A DNA stretch of 64,000 bases from Nitrososphaerota archaeon (GTDB lineage Archaea; Thermoproteota; Nitrososphaeria; Nitrososphaerales; Nitrosopumilaceae). Shown here piece by piece: positions 43,329 through 52,933 of this stretch (position 1 is the stretch's first letter; each line of letters opens with the position of its first letter). Made by a program: the position numbers and the translations under genes. The DNA lies in NCBI GenBank assembly GCA_028867755.1, contig JAGWFT010000002.1, positions 1-64,000 of the forward strand, in the 5' to 3' direction. Below the pieces are notes generated by a model. That model was not told the origin of the DNA, ran no database searches, and saw only the letters and a list, made by a program, of their open reading frames with translations.

Positions 43329-44822
43329 ATGATCAAAAAAATTCTTGTCGCAAACAGGGGAGAAATTGCCATTCGTGTAATCAAGGCATGTAATGCTTTA
43401 GGGATAAAATCAGTTGCAGTCTATTCTGATGAAGACGTAAATTCAAAACATGTGAAAATAGCCTCCGAGTCATATCACATAGGACCACCATCCCCTGGAC
43501 AAAGCTATCTTAACATGGAAAAGATAGTTGAATCAGCACTAAGCTCTGGTGCTGATGCAATTCATCCAGGATATGGTTTTCTTTCAGAAAATGCTGACTT
43601 TGCTGATCTTTGTGAGAAAAATAAGATCAACTTTATAGGTCCTTCTGGAAAGTCCATGCGACTTTGTGGAGATAAGATGTTATGCAAAGAAGCAATGATA
43701 AAAGCCAAAGTACCGACTGTCCCAGGAAGTCTTGGTATTGTTGAAGAAGTAGAAAAAGCTCTTGATATAGCAAATAAAATAGGATATCCAGTTTTACTCA
43801 AGTCAGTATTTGGTGGTGGAGGTAGAGGAATTAGACTTGTACATAATGAAAAAGAACTGAAACAAGCATTTGAACTTGCATCAGGAGAATCAAAAGCTGC
43901 CTTTGGCAAGTCTGCACTTTTTGTTGAAAAGTTTTTGCCAAAAATAAGACATATTGAATTTCAATTAGCAAGAGACAAACATGGAAATGCTGTACATATT
44001 TTCGAAAGAGAGTGTTCTATTCAAAGACGACATCAGAAATTAATCGAAATGTCACCATCTCCTGTGGTTGATCAAAAAACCCGTGATGAAATAGGTCAGA
44101 TGGCTGTAAATGCAGCGATTGCAGTAGATTATCTTAATGCAGGCACTGCAGAATTTCTTAGACTGGATGACGGTACTTTTTACTTTATTGAAATAAATGC
44201 CAGGCTTCAAGTTGAACATCCTGTAACAGAATTTGTCTCTGGACTTGATCTTGTAAAACTACAAATTGATATTGCAAATGGAAAAGAAATACCATTCAAA
44301 CAAAAAGACCTCAAGGTAAATGGTTGTGCCATAGAATGTAGAATAAATGCAGAAGATACATTTCTTGACTTTGCTCCCTCGACAGGAAGAATTTATGACG
44401 TAAATATTCCATCAGGTCCAGGAGTTAGGGTTGACACTTATCTATATCCTGGATGTACTGTTTCGCCATACTATGATTCATTGATGGCAAAACTTATCAC
44501 GTGGGGACAAAACTTTGAGGAAGCACGACAAAGAATGCAAATCTCGCTTTCAGACTTTTATATCGAAGGGGTAGAGACTTCAATTCCACTCTATAGGACT
44601 ATACTTGATACTAAAGAATTCATTTCAGGAGATTTATCAACAGACTTTCTTGAAAGATTCAAGATTCTTGACAGGCTACGTGACGATATCAAAAAAGAGG
44701 CATCACAGAAATCTGATGCTGCCCTAGCTGCTACACTGATACATTCTGAGTTTCTCAAGAACAAAATAAGATCGCACAAGGAACAAAATCTTCGCTGGAA
44801 GGCACAATTGGATAGGAATTAG
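43329..44822 (+). CDS. accC: Biotin carboxylase subunit of acyl-CoA carboxylase
   Basis: The 497-residue ATP-grasp enzyme carboxylates biotin on the carrier. It has MIKKILVANRGEIAIRVIKA at the start, HPGYGFLSENADF near residue 80, the glycine-rich lid FGGGGRGIRLV near residue 160 and the catalytic EINARLQVEHPVTE near residue 286. The TTG at 43323 lies two codons upstream; ATG 43329 gives the family N-terminus. It is followed by the carrier gene after 2 nt. Confidence 0.95.
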   Translation: MIKKILVANRGEIAIRVIKACNALGIKSVAVYSDEDVNSKHVKIASESYHIGPPSPGQSYLNMEKIVESALSSGADAIHPGYGFLSENADFADLCEKNKINFIGPSGKSMRLCGDKMLCKEAMIKAKVPTVPGSLGIVEEVEKALDIANKIGYPVLLKSVFGGGGRGIRLVHNEKELKQAFELASGESKAAFGKSALFVEKFLPKIRHIEFQLARDKHGNAVHIFERECSIQRRHQKLIEMSPSPVVDQKTRDEIGQMAVNAAIAVDYLNAGTAEFLRLDDGTFYFIEINARLQVEHPVTEFVSGLDLVKLQIDIANGKEIPFKQKDLKVNGCAIECRINAEDTFLDFAPSTGRIYDVNIPSGPGVRVDTYLYPGCTVSPYYDSLMAKLITWGQNFEEARQRMQISLSDFYIEGVETSIPLYRTILDTKEFISGDLSTDFLERFKILDRLRDDIKKEASQKSDAALAATLIHSEFLKNKIRSHKEQNLRWKAQLDRN

Positions 44823-44824
44823 AA

Positions 44825-45337
44825 ATGAAATTCAAACTAGAAAATACAGATGAAACTTTAGATGGTGAGATAGTAAAGTCTCTTGGAAATGCTGAATTTG
44901 TTATAAAAATCAAGAATAGTGAGCGCAATCTGAAGATCCTAAACATGAGTCATGAAAAAATTGAATTCATGTTAGATAATTCATTTCATATTGTAAAGTA
45001 TCTAGAAAACAGTACGTCCAGAATTACCATAGTGGTTGATGGTGTCAAACTTACATTCAACAAACGCCCAGATTTGGACAAAGTTGTTTACAAAAATTCT
45101 GGTATGGAATCAGCCGCAGATTCGCAGGTAAATTTGAAAAGCCAAATTCCTGGAAGGGTTGCCTCGATAAATGTATCACAGGGTGATAATGTAAAGAAAG
45201 GTGATGTAATCTGCGTTTTAGAATCAATGAAGATGCAAGTTTCAATTAAATCACATAAAGATGGTGTGATAAAGTCTTTGAAAATAAAACAAGGTGCATC
45301 AGTTGCAAAAAATGATATTCTTGCAGAAATAGAATAA
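44825..45337 (+). CDS. accB: Biotin carboxyl carrier protein
   Basis: The 170-residue protein ends in a biotinyl domain (residues about 98-170) with the biotinylation site LESMKMQVSI near residue 136 (Lys between two Met) and KQGASVAKNDILAEIE at the end. The N-terminal about 95 residues have no recognised domain and probably dock to the carboxylase. It closes the three-gene unit. A separate carrier, instead of a fusion with biotin carboxylase, is the archaeal arrangement. Confidence 0.94.
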   Translation: MKFKLENTDETLDGEIVKSLGNAEFVIKIKNSERNLKILNMSHEKIEFMLDNSFHIVKYLENSTSRITIVVDGVKLTFNKRPDLDKVVYKNSGMESAADSQVNLKSQIPGRVASINVSQGDNVKKGDVICVLESMKMQVSIKSHKDGVIKSLKIKQGASVAKNDILAEIE

Positions 45338-45382
45338 CGCAGCATCTGTTAAAAATAAGAAAATAAAAATATTGAAGGAAAA

Positions 45383-45853
45383 TTACTTTCCTTTCTTTAG
45401 AAAATTCATTATCTCTTGGTAGTTTGGCTCTATCAAAGGGTTATCAGAAACCCACTTGTACACAATCTCTCCTTTCTCATCTACAATAAAGACAGATCTT
45501 TTTGCTGCATCGTATCCTTTAACATGAAGCAAATCAGGCATTAGTATACCATAGTCGCGAATAGTTTGGCTCTTGTAATCGCCAAGCACCGGAAAATTGA
45601 GGTGATGTATTTCTGCAAATGCCTTGTTGGCAAATGGTCCATCGTTGCTTATGCCAATCACCTGAGCTCCAAGTTTTGAGATTTCATCCCAACTATCTCT
45701 AAAAGTACACATTTCTTTGGTGCATACTGGAGAACTTGCTGCGACAAAAAAAGAGAGAACCACTTTCTTTCCTTTAAAGTCGTCCAAATTTCTCATTTTG
45801 AGTTCTGTGTCTACCAAGGTAAAAGATGGTGCTTTGTCTCCAACATTTACCAT
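45383..45853 (-). CDS. Peroxiredoxin (Bcp/AhpE-like)
   Basis: From ATG 45853 the product has 156 residues: a thioredoxin fold with VNVGDKAPSFTLVDTEL and the peroxidatic Cys in FFVAASSPVCTKEMCTFRD near residue 46, with a second Cys five residues later as possible resolving residue. It reduces H2O2 or organic peroxides. A TTG at 45883 would add ten residues, but a minus-strand TATA-like ATATAT near 45875-45880 lies about 24 nt before the ATG. It is divergent from nuo. Confidence 0.9.
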   Translation of the reverse strand: MVNVGDKAPSFTLVDTELKMRNLDDFKGKKVVLSFFVAASSPVCTKEMCTFRDSWDEISKLGAQVIGISNDGPFANKAFAEIHHLNFPVLGDYKSQTIRDYGILMPDLLHVKGYDAAKRSVFIVDEKGEIVYKWVSDNPLIEPNYQEIMNFLKKGK

Positions 45854-45932
45854 AAAGGGAGTTTTGCTATAGTCATATATCAATCATTTTCAAGAATGCA
45901 AGTGCTTGCTTAATTTTAAAATTTTTGTACAA

Positions 45933-45957
45933 TTAATCAAATAAAAATTTTGATTAA
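45933..45957. repeat. Perfect 9-bp inverted repeat in the prx-nuo intergenic region
   Basis: TTAATCAAA (45933-45941) and TTTGATTAA (45949-45957) are perfect complements around a 7-nt AT spacer. It lies between the divergent peroxiredoxin and nuoA genes and about 20 nt after a TTTTAAAAT element near 45914-45922, so it may overlap the nuo transcript start. An operator or an RNA hairpin are both possible. Confidence 0.5.
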
Positions 45958-46011
45958 CTTGTAGAAAATTGATGAAAAATTACTTTCAGCTAAAAATAGT
46001 GATCGCAGAAT

Positions 46012-46428
46012 GTGCATAGCTTTTTATACTCTCCGATTGGCTTGTTAGCTACTTTGGTAGGAGAAGCTGCGAGTAGTTTTAGTCCAGTTTTACTAATGTT
46101 CGGATTTGCAGTCGTAGCAACAGGACCGGCTTTGATTCTTTCTCGAATGATTGCACCTCGAAGAACTAGCAGCCCTGTGAAGTTCCTTCCTATGGAATCA
46201 GGTCAAGTTCCAAAAGAAGAAGGTCGTACGCATTTCATGATGCAATACTATTCCTATGTCTTGATGTTCGTTGTCTTTGATGTGATGTCAATTTTTCTCT
46301 ATGCTTGGGGTAGCAGTATTATAGGTTTACCAAAAGCGGCAACTCTTCCAATTATTGCTTTTCTTGGGATAATGTTTGCAGCTTTTGCTTATGCCTTGTA
46401 TCAAGCAGGGAGGAAAAACGTTTGGTAA
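46012..46428 (+). CDS. nuoA: NADH-quinone oxidoreductase-type subunit A
   Basis: The 138-residue subunit has three membrane segments (about 20-42, 78-100 and 108-130) and the loop ESGQVPKEEGRTHFMMQYYSYVLMFVVFDV, equivalent to the ESG and FDVE stretch of NuoA. It starts with GTG. It is the first of eleven nuo genes in the order A-B-C-D-H-I-J-K-M-L-N, all on the plus strand with gaps below 45 nt. Confidence 0.92.
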   Translation: MHSFLYSPIGLLATLVGEAASSFSPVLLMFGFAVVATGPALILSRMIAPRRTSSPVKFLPMESGQVPKEEGRTHFMMQYYSYVLMFVVFDVMSIFLYAWGSSIIGLPKAATLPIIAFLGIMFAAFAYALYQAGRKNVW

Positions 46429-46471
46429 CTTTTAAATCAAATATTGGAAGAACTCGGGATAGGGAAAAGAG

Positions 46472-46999
46472 ATGCTAAAGGAGTTCTTTAATCAAGAAAC
46501 TGCACCACATGCTACTAATGTACTAGTTGGAAAACTAGGTGAAGTACTTGTGAGAGCAGTTGGAAAACCTCTTGATTATGCAATAAATTGGGGTAGAATT
46601 TGGTCATTGTGGCCTGTGCACCTTGAAACTGCATGCTGCAGTGTAGAGTTTGGTGCTGCTTCTAGTCCGAGATATGATGTAGAGCGATTTGGAATTATAG
46701 AAGCATTTGGTTCTCTCCGACAATGTGATCTTATTGTTGTAATGGGTACAATTACCAGAAAGATGGCTCCTAGATTAAGAATGGTTTACGATCAAATGCC
46801 TGATCCTAAATATGTGATAGCCATGGGTGCATGTGCGATTACTGGTGGATTATACTTTGATTCATACAATGTACTTCCAGGTATTGATGGAGTTCTTCCA
46901 GTTGATATCTACGTTCCAGGTTGTCCGCCAAGACCTGAAACTCTCATTCAAGGATGTATGCTACTTCAGGAAAAAATTAAGCGGATGAAGGGTGCATAA
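46472..46999 (+). CDS. nuoB: NADH-quinone oxidoreductase-type subunit B (N2 cluster)
   Basis: The 175-residue subunit holds cluster N2 next to the quinone site. All four ligands are visible: the adjacent Cys pair in ETACCSVEF near residue 51, the Cys in MGACAITGG near residue 116 and the one in VPGCPPRPE near residue 146. Confidence 0.95.
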   Translation: MLKEFFNQETAPHATNVLVGKLGEVLVRAVGKPLDYAINWGRIWSLWPVHLETACCSVEFGAASSPRYDVERFGIIEAFGSLRQCDLIVVMGTITRKMAPRLRMVYDQMPDPKYVIAMGACAITGGLYFDSYNVLPGIDGVLPVDIYVPGCPPRPETLIQGCMLLQEKIKRMKGA

Positions 47000-47001
47000 C
47001 C

Positions 47002-47649
47002 ATGAGCTCAGAAAATGAAAAGGACGAACAGCCAAGTGATACTGTGGCAGCACATTCTGAAGATACCGAGTCTTTATCAAAAGACGAAGCAAAAAAATTT
47101 TATGAAGAAAAAGGTATAGATTTTTCTCCAGACTCGCCTATTCACCCTAAACCAATTCCTCCATTTGAAAAATCTATTTCTGACAAAATCGCCTCAAAAT
47201 TTAATTCAAAAATAAATGTAGATTATGTAAGAGAAAGCAGAATTCGTGTCTCTACAAAAAAAGAAGATATTCTAGATGTAGCATTTTTCATTCGTGATGA
47301 ATTAGGTTATGATCATGCAGTATCAGTTTCTGGTGTAGACTATCCAGATTCAAAAGAAATCGAAGTTGTTTATCATCTTGGTTCGTACACTGATGAAAAG
47401 CTGGCTAGTCAGGTTCTAACACTTGCTACTCGAGTACCACGTGAAGAAATTCCAAATCCAGGAAAAGACAGTTCAAGAATGACATCTCTGAGAGAGGTTT
47501 TTTACAGCGTTGAATTTCACGAAAGAGAATGTTTTGAAATGTTTGGTGTGTACTTTGAAGGTCATCCAGACAATAGACGACTGCTTTTACCGGAAGATTG
47601 GGCAGACATTCCACCATTTAGAAAAGATTTCAAGATAAAAGGAAGATAA
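47002..47649 (+). CDS. nuoC: NADH-quinone oxidoreductase-type subunit C
   Basis: The 215-residue subunit has an acidic, probably disordered N-terminal extension (residues 1-60), then the 30-kDa subunit domain with SVSGVDYPDSKEIEVVYHL and the signature EFHERECFEMFGVYFEGHPDNRRLLLPEDW near residues 170-200. It is separate from NuoD, unlike the fused NuoCD of some bacteria. It lies 2 nt after nuoB and 1 nt before nuoD. Confidence 0.94.
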   Translation: MSSENEKDEQPSDTVAAHSEDTESLSKDEAKKFYEEKGIDFSPDSPIHPKPIPPFEKSISDKIASKFNSKINVDYVRESRIRVSTKKEDILDVAFFIRDELGYDHAVSVSGVDYPDSKEIEVVYHLGSYTDEKLASQVLTLATRVPREEIPNPGKDSSRMTSLREVFYSVEFHERECFEMFGVYFEGHPDNRRLLLPEDWADIPPFRKDFKIKGR

Positions 47650-47650
47650 A

Positions 47651-48784
47651 ATGACAACACCATTGCCACCAGGAATACAACTTGAGAAAGTAGATGATAG
47701 AATAATGACGCTCAACGTTGGCCCACAACATCCAGGATCAGGCCATATGAGACTTATCATAAAAGTAGATGGCGACTACATTGTTTCATGTGATCCAGAT
47801 CCAGGCTATGTACATCGTGGTGAAGAAAAAATGGCAGAGTACAGAAACTACATTCAAAACATTCCTCACTTGGAAAGACCAGTAATTCACGATTCTTCAA
47901 ATATTCTTTATCCGTATTGCCTTGCAGTAGAAGAACTACTTGGAATTGAAGTTCCGGAGAGAGCAAAATACATTCGAGTCATAGCAGCTGAACTCAACAG
48001 ATGCATCTATACCCTTTACTGGCTTGCAATCTATGGAATCTTTTTGGGTCACTCTACAATGTTCATGTGGCCTGCAGGAGATCGTGAGCTATTCATTGAT
48101 CTTTTGGAGGCAATGTCTGGTGCACGAGTTACTCATGCATATCTTGTGCCAGGTGGAGTAAGAAATGATTTACCTGCTAACTTTGAAGAAAGATGTCTCA
48201 GACAAGTAGATTATTTTGAAAAGAGATTGAAAGAATATCAAGCAATATTCTATAAAAATCCAATTTTAATAAGCAGAACCGAAGGAACTGGTATACTATC
48301 AAGAACCGATGCAATACGACTTGGCACTACTGGTTCTGTTCTTAGGGCTTCTGGTGTGAATTATGACATAAGAAAGAAGGAACCTTATGACGTCTACGAA
48401 AATATGGATTTTGAAACCGTAGTGATGAAGGAAGGTGATAGCTATGCAAGGTCTTACATCCCGTATCTTGAGATGTTTGAAAGCTGTAGAATAATTAGAG
48501 ATGCAATAAGAAAGATGCCAAAATCAGGTTCTGTACGTACAAAACTAAAACCAAATCCCAAAGGTGGAAATGATGAAGTGTACAAAAGAGTGGAATCTGG
48601 TAGGGGGGAGCTTGGATATTACATAGTATCAAACAATAGACCAGAACCGTACAGAGTTAAGATTAGTGTTGGTTCCTTTAGAAATTTGATTTGTATGCCA
48701 TACTTGTTAAAAGGAGAGCTGTTAGGAAACATGCCATCTGTTTATTGGGGACTTAATTATTGGCCTGTGGAGGCAGATAGATAA
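47651..48784 (+). CDS. nuoD: NADH-quinone oxidoreductase-type subunit D
   Basis: The 377-residue subunit forms the quinone-binding cavity with NuoB. It contains NVGPQHPGSGHMRLIIKVDGD near residue 22, the PGYVHRGEEK loop near residue 55 and the C-terminal SVGSFRNLICMPYLLKGELLG near residue 333. As in other complex I, the Ni-Fe Cys pairs of hydrogenases are absent. Confidence 0.95.
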   Translation: MTTPLPPGIQLEKVDDRIMTLNVGPQHPGSGHMRLIIKVDGDYIVSCDPDPGYVHRGEEKMAEYRNYIQNIPHLERPVIHDSSNILYPYCLAVEELLGIEVPERAKYIRVIAAELNRCIYTLYWLAIYGIFLGHSTMFMWPAGDRELFIDLLEAMSGARVTHAYLVPGGVRNDLPANFEERCLRQVDYFEKRLKEYQAIFYKNPILISRTEGTGILSRTDAIRLGTTGSVLRASGVNYDIRKKEPYDVYENMDFETVVMKEGDSYARSYIPYLEMFESCRIIRDAIRKMPKSGSVRTKLKPNPKGGNDEVYKRVESGRGELGYYIVSNNRPEPYRVKISVGSFRNLICMPYLLKGELLGNMPSVYWGLNYWPVEADR

Positions 48785-50086
48785 ATGTCAACAATTGCTC
48801 CACAGTTTAGACTAAGCAGATTCATCGCTTCATTATTTGATATCATCTTTTGGGTTCTTCTGATATTCTCACTAGTCGGACTTCCAATCGTCTTTATCAT
48901 ATTATTTTACATCAAAATGCCAATTGTCAATCACCAATTGTTGACACCATATCTAGCCATGACATGGATGGCTGATCCATCGCGTACATTACCTATAATC
49001 AAGACGCTACTTCATACAACGTTCTTCCATGTTGTTGCATTTCCTGGATTCGGATTTGCGGCACTTCTTGCAGCAGCCACAATCTTCGTTGAACGAAAAT
49101 TCTTAGCCAAAATTCAGCTTCGGGTCGGTCCACTTTACTGTGGTAAAATCGAGGGCATACTTCAGCTGATGGGTGACGGTCTGAAATTGATCTCAAAAGA
49201 AATTATAATTCCAGCAAAGGCCGATAAACCAATCTTCTGGGTTGGACCATTGTTATTTGTTGGCACTGCTGGTGCTTTTGTCTCTCTAATCCCAGTTGCG
49301 CCTGGATGGGTTGTTGCAAATCCTAATGTGGGGTTGCTTGCAGTCTTTGCCACAATTGGCTTCTTTCCAATAATATCAGTTCTCTCTGCTTGGGCTGCAA
49401 ATAACAAGTGGACATTCATTGGCGGCCTAAGGGCACTACACCAAATGATTGCATTTGAAATCCCATTGATTTTGTCTTTGCTCAGTATTGTTATTATGAC
49501 AGGAACACTGAATCTTTCACAAATCGTTGAATCGCAACAGCACTATTGGTGGATTGTCTTTGCTCCTGTTAGCGCCATTGTATTTTTCATTTGTATAATT
49601 GCGGAACTTGAGAGAGTACCGTTTGATCTTCCAGAAGCAGAAAGTGAGATTGTAGCAGGATGGCTAACTGAATTCTCAGGCATGATGTATGGGCTCATTC
49701 AACTTGGAACTTATCTGAAACTCTATGCATTTGCTGGATTATTTACTGTGTTATTCCTTGGTGGGTGGAACGGACCAATGGTTTGGCCTGCCTTTCCAGC
49801 AGATATAGTGACTCAAGGAATTACTATAGGACCAATAACAGCAAAGATAGCAGGTCTTCCCTTATTTGATCAAGACATGCTCAACGGAACTTTATGGTTT
49901 GTAATAAAAACTGTTGGAGTTATACTTTTGATTCTTTTGCCACGTGGTGTATTTCCAAGAATAAGAATAGACATGTTATTGCACACTGGCTGGTACAAAC
50001 TGATAGGTTTGTCTTTCATTAACATCTTTATAGCTCTTGGATTGTTATACGCAGGTGTCTTGGGGCCTGGAGGATTAATTCAATGA
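48785..50086 (+). CDS. nuoH: NADH-quinone oxidoreductase-type subunit H, N-terminally extended
   Basis: The 433-residue membrane subunit carries the quinone-chamber loops FVERKFLAKIQLRVGP near residue 105, LMGDGLKLISKEIIIPAKAD near residue 128 and ELERVPFDLPEAESEIVAGW near residue 275. About 60-70 residues with an extra hydrophobic segment precede the usual start of NuoH (about 325 residues in bacteria). It overlaps nuoI by 4 nt. Confidence 0.94.
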   Translation: MSTIAPQFRLSRFIASLFDIIFWVLLIFSLVGLPIVFIILFYIKMPIVNHQLLTPYLAMTWMADPSRTLPIIKTLLHTTFFHVVAFPGFGFAALLAAATIFVERKFLAKIQLRVGPLYCGKIEGILQLMGDGLKLISKEIIIPAKADKPIFWVGPLLFVGTAGAFVSLIPVAPGWVVANPNVGLLAVFATIGFFPIISVLSAWAANNKWTFIGGLRALHQMIAFEIPLILSLLSIVIMTGTLNLSQIVESQQHYWWIVFAPVSAIVFFICIIAELERVPFDLPEAESEIVAGWLTEFSGMMYGLIQLGTYLKLYAFAGLFTVLFLGGWNGPMVWPAFPADIVTQGITIGPITAKIAGLPLFDQDMLNGTLWFVIKTVGVILLILLPRGVFPRIRIDMLLHTGWYKLIGLSFINIFIALGLLYAGVLGPGGLIQ

Positions 50087-50580
50087 GCACTGCTGGCGGA
50101 ATTATAAGAGCACTGAATTCGGGAATAAAACATCTTGCAGTTAGAAGATTTACGCTACGCTATCCTGAACAAAAGCTAAAATTTGTTGGAGATGGTTTCC
50201 AATTTAATCCAGAGACAGGAGTAGGAATAGCTGGGCTGCGAGGTCGACATATACTATATCATGATCATTGTACAGGTTGTCAACTTTGTGCTGTGGCATG
50301 TGAAGGTATAGCAGAGGCCATCGGCATGGTCAAGGTAAACGAGACATGGAAACAAAATAAGAAAGCAATAATGCCACAGATAGATTATGGTAAATGTGTA
50401 TTCTGTGGTCTATGTGTAGATGCATGTCCATTCTATGCATTATACATGACAAATGACTATGAGCTTTCTTCCTTTACTAAATCTGCTTTAATTTATACCC
50501 CTGCTCAGCTTGCTGTCAAGCCGAAGATCTCACAGGATGTAGAAATAAAAATCGATGACAGGGGTGCAACACATGGTTGA
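50083..50580 (+). CDS. nuoI: NADH-quinone oxidoreductase-type subunit I (two 4Fe-4S clusters)
   Basis: The 165-residue subunit has two [4Fe-4S] sites: CTGCQLCAVACEG near residue 63 and CVFCGLCVDACPF near residue 106. It takes electrons from the donor side; because NuoE, F and G are not in this operon, ferredoxin is a plausible donor. The gene ends inside the start of nuoJ. Confidence 0.94.
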   Translation: MSTAGGIIRALNSGIKHLAVRRFTLRYPEQKLKFVGDGFQFNPETGVGIAGLRGRHILYHDHCTGCQLCAVACEGIAEAIGMVKVNETWKQNKKAIMPQIDYGKCVFCGLCVDACPFYALYMTNDYELSSFTKSALIYTPAQLAVKPKISQDVEIKIDDRGATHG

Positions 50581-51085
50581 TACAGTATTCTTAGCCCTCT
50601 CTGTTTTAACAATTGGTAGTGCTATAGTCGCACTTGAGATTCGCTCACTGATTTATGGTTCAATAGCATTAATGATAACATTATCTGGCATAGCTGGATT
50701 TTTCTTGTTACTGGATGCACCTTTTGTAGCAATGTTCCAACTTTCAGTTTATGTTGGTTCTATTGCAGTACTTATTCTGTTTACTGTAATGTTGGTAAGA
50801 CGCGAGCTGATATTCAACAAGATAGAAGATAAGCGAAGAAGATATGCAGGAATAGGGCTAATGCTTGCGCTAATGCTTGGCATTGGCATGATAATTATTG
50901 GTTCTGGTATGAAGTCTATGGAGACAAACTCTCCAACAGTAGACTACAAGAAAATAGGTGCAGACTTTCTCACATATTATTCACCAGCTCTTATAGTAAT
51001 GGCACTGATTCTAGCCTCATCGGTAGTTGGTGCTCTAACTTTGGCAAGAAGGGAGGATATAACAAATGACCAACGGGCTGATTGA
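50573..51085 (+). CDS. nuoJ: NADH-quinone oxidoreductase-type subunit J
   Basis: From ATG 50573 the product has 170 residues and five membrane segments, with the NuoJ core AMFQLSVYVGSIAVLILFTVMLV near residues 55-78, part of the proton path with NuoK and NuoA. The ATG at 50555 would overlap nuoI by 26 nt; the nearer ATG gives the standard N-terminus and an 8-nt overlap. It overlaps nuoK by 20 nt. Confidence 0.92.
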   Translation: MVDTVFLALSVLTIGSAIVALEIRSLIYGSIALMITLSGIAGFFLLLDAPFVAMFQLSVYVGSIAVLILFTVMLVRRELIFNKIEDKRRRYAGIGLMLALMLGIGMIIIGSGMKSMETNSPTVDYKKIGADFLTYYSPALIVMALILASSVVGALTLARREDITNDQRAD

Positions 51086-51371
51086 TTTTGTTCTAGTTTC
51101 AGTGGCTCTTTTGGCCATTGGGATTTATGGATTAGCAGTAAAGAGAAACGCAATCAGGATGCTATTTGGGGTAGAAATGATAATCAATTCTGCAAATCTA
51201 AATCTAGTAGCATTTGCAAGATTTATTCCAAACAGTCAAGGACAAACATTGGCTCTTTTTTCAATTGCAATTGCTGCCGCAGAAGTTGCAGTAGGACTTG
51301 CACTAGTTATTGTAGCATATAGAATGTATCAGAATATTGATATCAAGGACTTTAGGAGCCTGAAAGGATGA
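51066..51371 (+). CDS. nuoK: NADH-quinone oxidoreductase-type subunit K
   Basis: The 101-residue subunit has three membrane helices and the MnhC/NuoK core GVEMIINSANLNLVAFAR near residues 35-53 with the membrane Glu, and AIAAAEVAVGLALVIVAYR near residues 68-86 with the second conserved Glu. Both acidic residues needed for proton transfer are present. Confidence 0.94.
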   Translation: MTNGLIDFVLVSVALLAIGIYGLAVKRNAIRMLFGVEMIINSANLNLVAFARFIPNSQGQTLALFSIAIAAAEVAVGLALVIVAYRMYQNIDIKDFRSLKG

Positions 51372-52930
51372 TGCAATACGTCTTACTTCAGGCAATTTTT
51401 CTGCCACTGTTATTGTCACCAGTAGCATATTTCCTTGGAAGAAAATCAGGACCTAATGCTGCAACTTGGTTTAGTTTTGGAATATTGGCTTATTGTACTG
51501 CAATAATCATACTAGCGTCAATGTCTGGAACATATGAAGAACACTATCAGTGGACTCAGCAATTTGGAGAGTTTGGTCTAATGTTAGATGGTCTAGCATC
51601 GCCATTTGCAATAATAATTTATGTCATTTCTACAGTAGTTGTACTATTTTCAAAACCATACATGGTTGCTAAGATCACAGCACAGTATGAGGAAAAAATG
51701 GGTGCTCAAAAACAAATGGTCGGTGATGGACCTACTGCAATGGTAGAATCATCATCAATGAAAAGCTATGTGAATAATCAGATAGGCGTTTACTTTGCAC
51801 TATATCTTGTCATGGCTATGGGTATGCTAGGATCTGTACTTGCAACCAATCTAATAGAATTCTATGTCTTTTTTGAGGTTATGTTGATTCCAGGATTTTT
51901 CATTATTGCATTCTGGGGCTATGAAGCAAAGAGAAGGGTTGCTCTACTGTTCTTCTTCTGGACTCACGTTGGAGCAGTAATTCTACTTCTTGGTTTTCTT
52001 ACAATAGGGTTCAATGCAGGCAGCTTCAACTATGCTGACATTCATGAACATGCAATATCGCATCGTCTTTTGGCGCTTGCTGCAGTGGCAATAATTGTAG
52101 GACTTGGCGTAAAGATGGCTGCATTTGTTGTGCATATATGGTTACCACATACGTATAGAGCAGCTCCGACACCACTTAATGCGTTATCGTCTGGAGCAAT
52201 GCTAGGTGTTGGTGCTTACGGTTTCTTCAGACTGATAGTAATGCTCTTGCCAGGAGAGTATGGTCATTTTGCTTTGTTTTTGAACCTGTGGGGAGTTGGA
52301 ACCATGATCTATGGTGGTGTGATGGCACTAGTTCAAGATGACATCAAAAAATTCTTTGCCTATTCAAGCATTAGTCAAATGGGATACATTCTATTTGGTA
52401 TAGGCTCTGCATCTGCTCTGGGTCTTTCTGGCTCTGAGATGTTATTTGTATCCCATAGTATAGGTAAAGTAATTCTCTTCATGATGGTTGGTGCAATTAT
52501 TCTTCAAGTAGGAACAAGAAGCATTACAAAGATGGGTGGACTTGCAGGAAAAATGCCAATCACTGCAACCTGTGCAATGATTGGAGTGCTTACCATAGTT
52601 GGAGTTCCTCCAACAAGTGGATTTATGGCTGAATGGACCATGTTTAATGGTGCACTACAAACAGCAATTCAAGAGGGATCTACAATCAGAATGATTTCAT
52701 TTGCTCTTGGACTGATTGCGACTGTTATTACTATGGCATATTCTTTGTGGATGATAAAAAGAGTCTTCCTTGGAAAACTTCCACAACATCTTGAAAATAC
52801 TAAAGAAGCAAACTGGTACGTAACAGGCCCAATGATGGTATTAGCAGGATTTACAGTTGTTATTGGAATAGATCCGGATATTTTCTTTAATCAAATAATT
52901 CCTTTCATGAAAGGATTGGTGGGAGTTTAG
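51368..52930 (+). CDS. nuoM: NADH-quinone oxidoreductase-type subunit M
   Basis: The 520-residue antiporter-like subunit has about 14 membrane helices, with the conserved Glu in FYVFFEVMLIPGFF near residue 168, the Lys in GLGVKMAAFVVHIWLPHTYRAAPTP near residues 246-270 and the GVPPTSGFMAEW region near residue 417. The order M before L is usual for thaumarchaea and differs from the bacterial L-M order. Confidence 0.95.
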   Translation: MMQYVLLQAIFLPLLLSPVAYFLGRKSGPNAATWFSFGILAYCTAIIILASMSGTYEEHYQWTQQFGEFGLMLDGLASPFAIIIYVISTVVVLFSKPYMVAKITAQYEEKMGAQKQMVGDGPTAMVESSSMKSYVNNQIGVYFALYLVMAMGMLGSVLATNLIEFYVFFEVMLIPGFFIIAFWGYEAKRRVALLFFFWTHVGAVILLLGFLTIGFNAGSFNYADIHEHAISHRLLALAAVAIIVGLGVKMAAFVVHIWLPHTYRAAPTPLNALSSGAMLGVGAYGFFRLIVMLLPGEYGHFALFLNLWGVGTMIYGGVMALVQDDIKKFFAYSSISQMGYILFGIGSASALGLSGSEMLFVSHSIGKVILFMMVGAIILQVGTRSITKMGGLAGKMPITATCAMIGVLTIVGVPPTSGFMAEWTMFNGALQTAIQEGSTIRMISFALGLIATVITMAYSLWMIKRVFLGKLPQHLENTKEANWYVTGPMMVLAGFTVVIGIDPDIFFNQIIPFMKGLVGV

Positions 52931-52933
52931 AGC

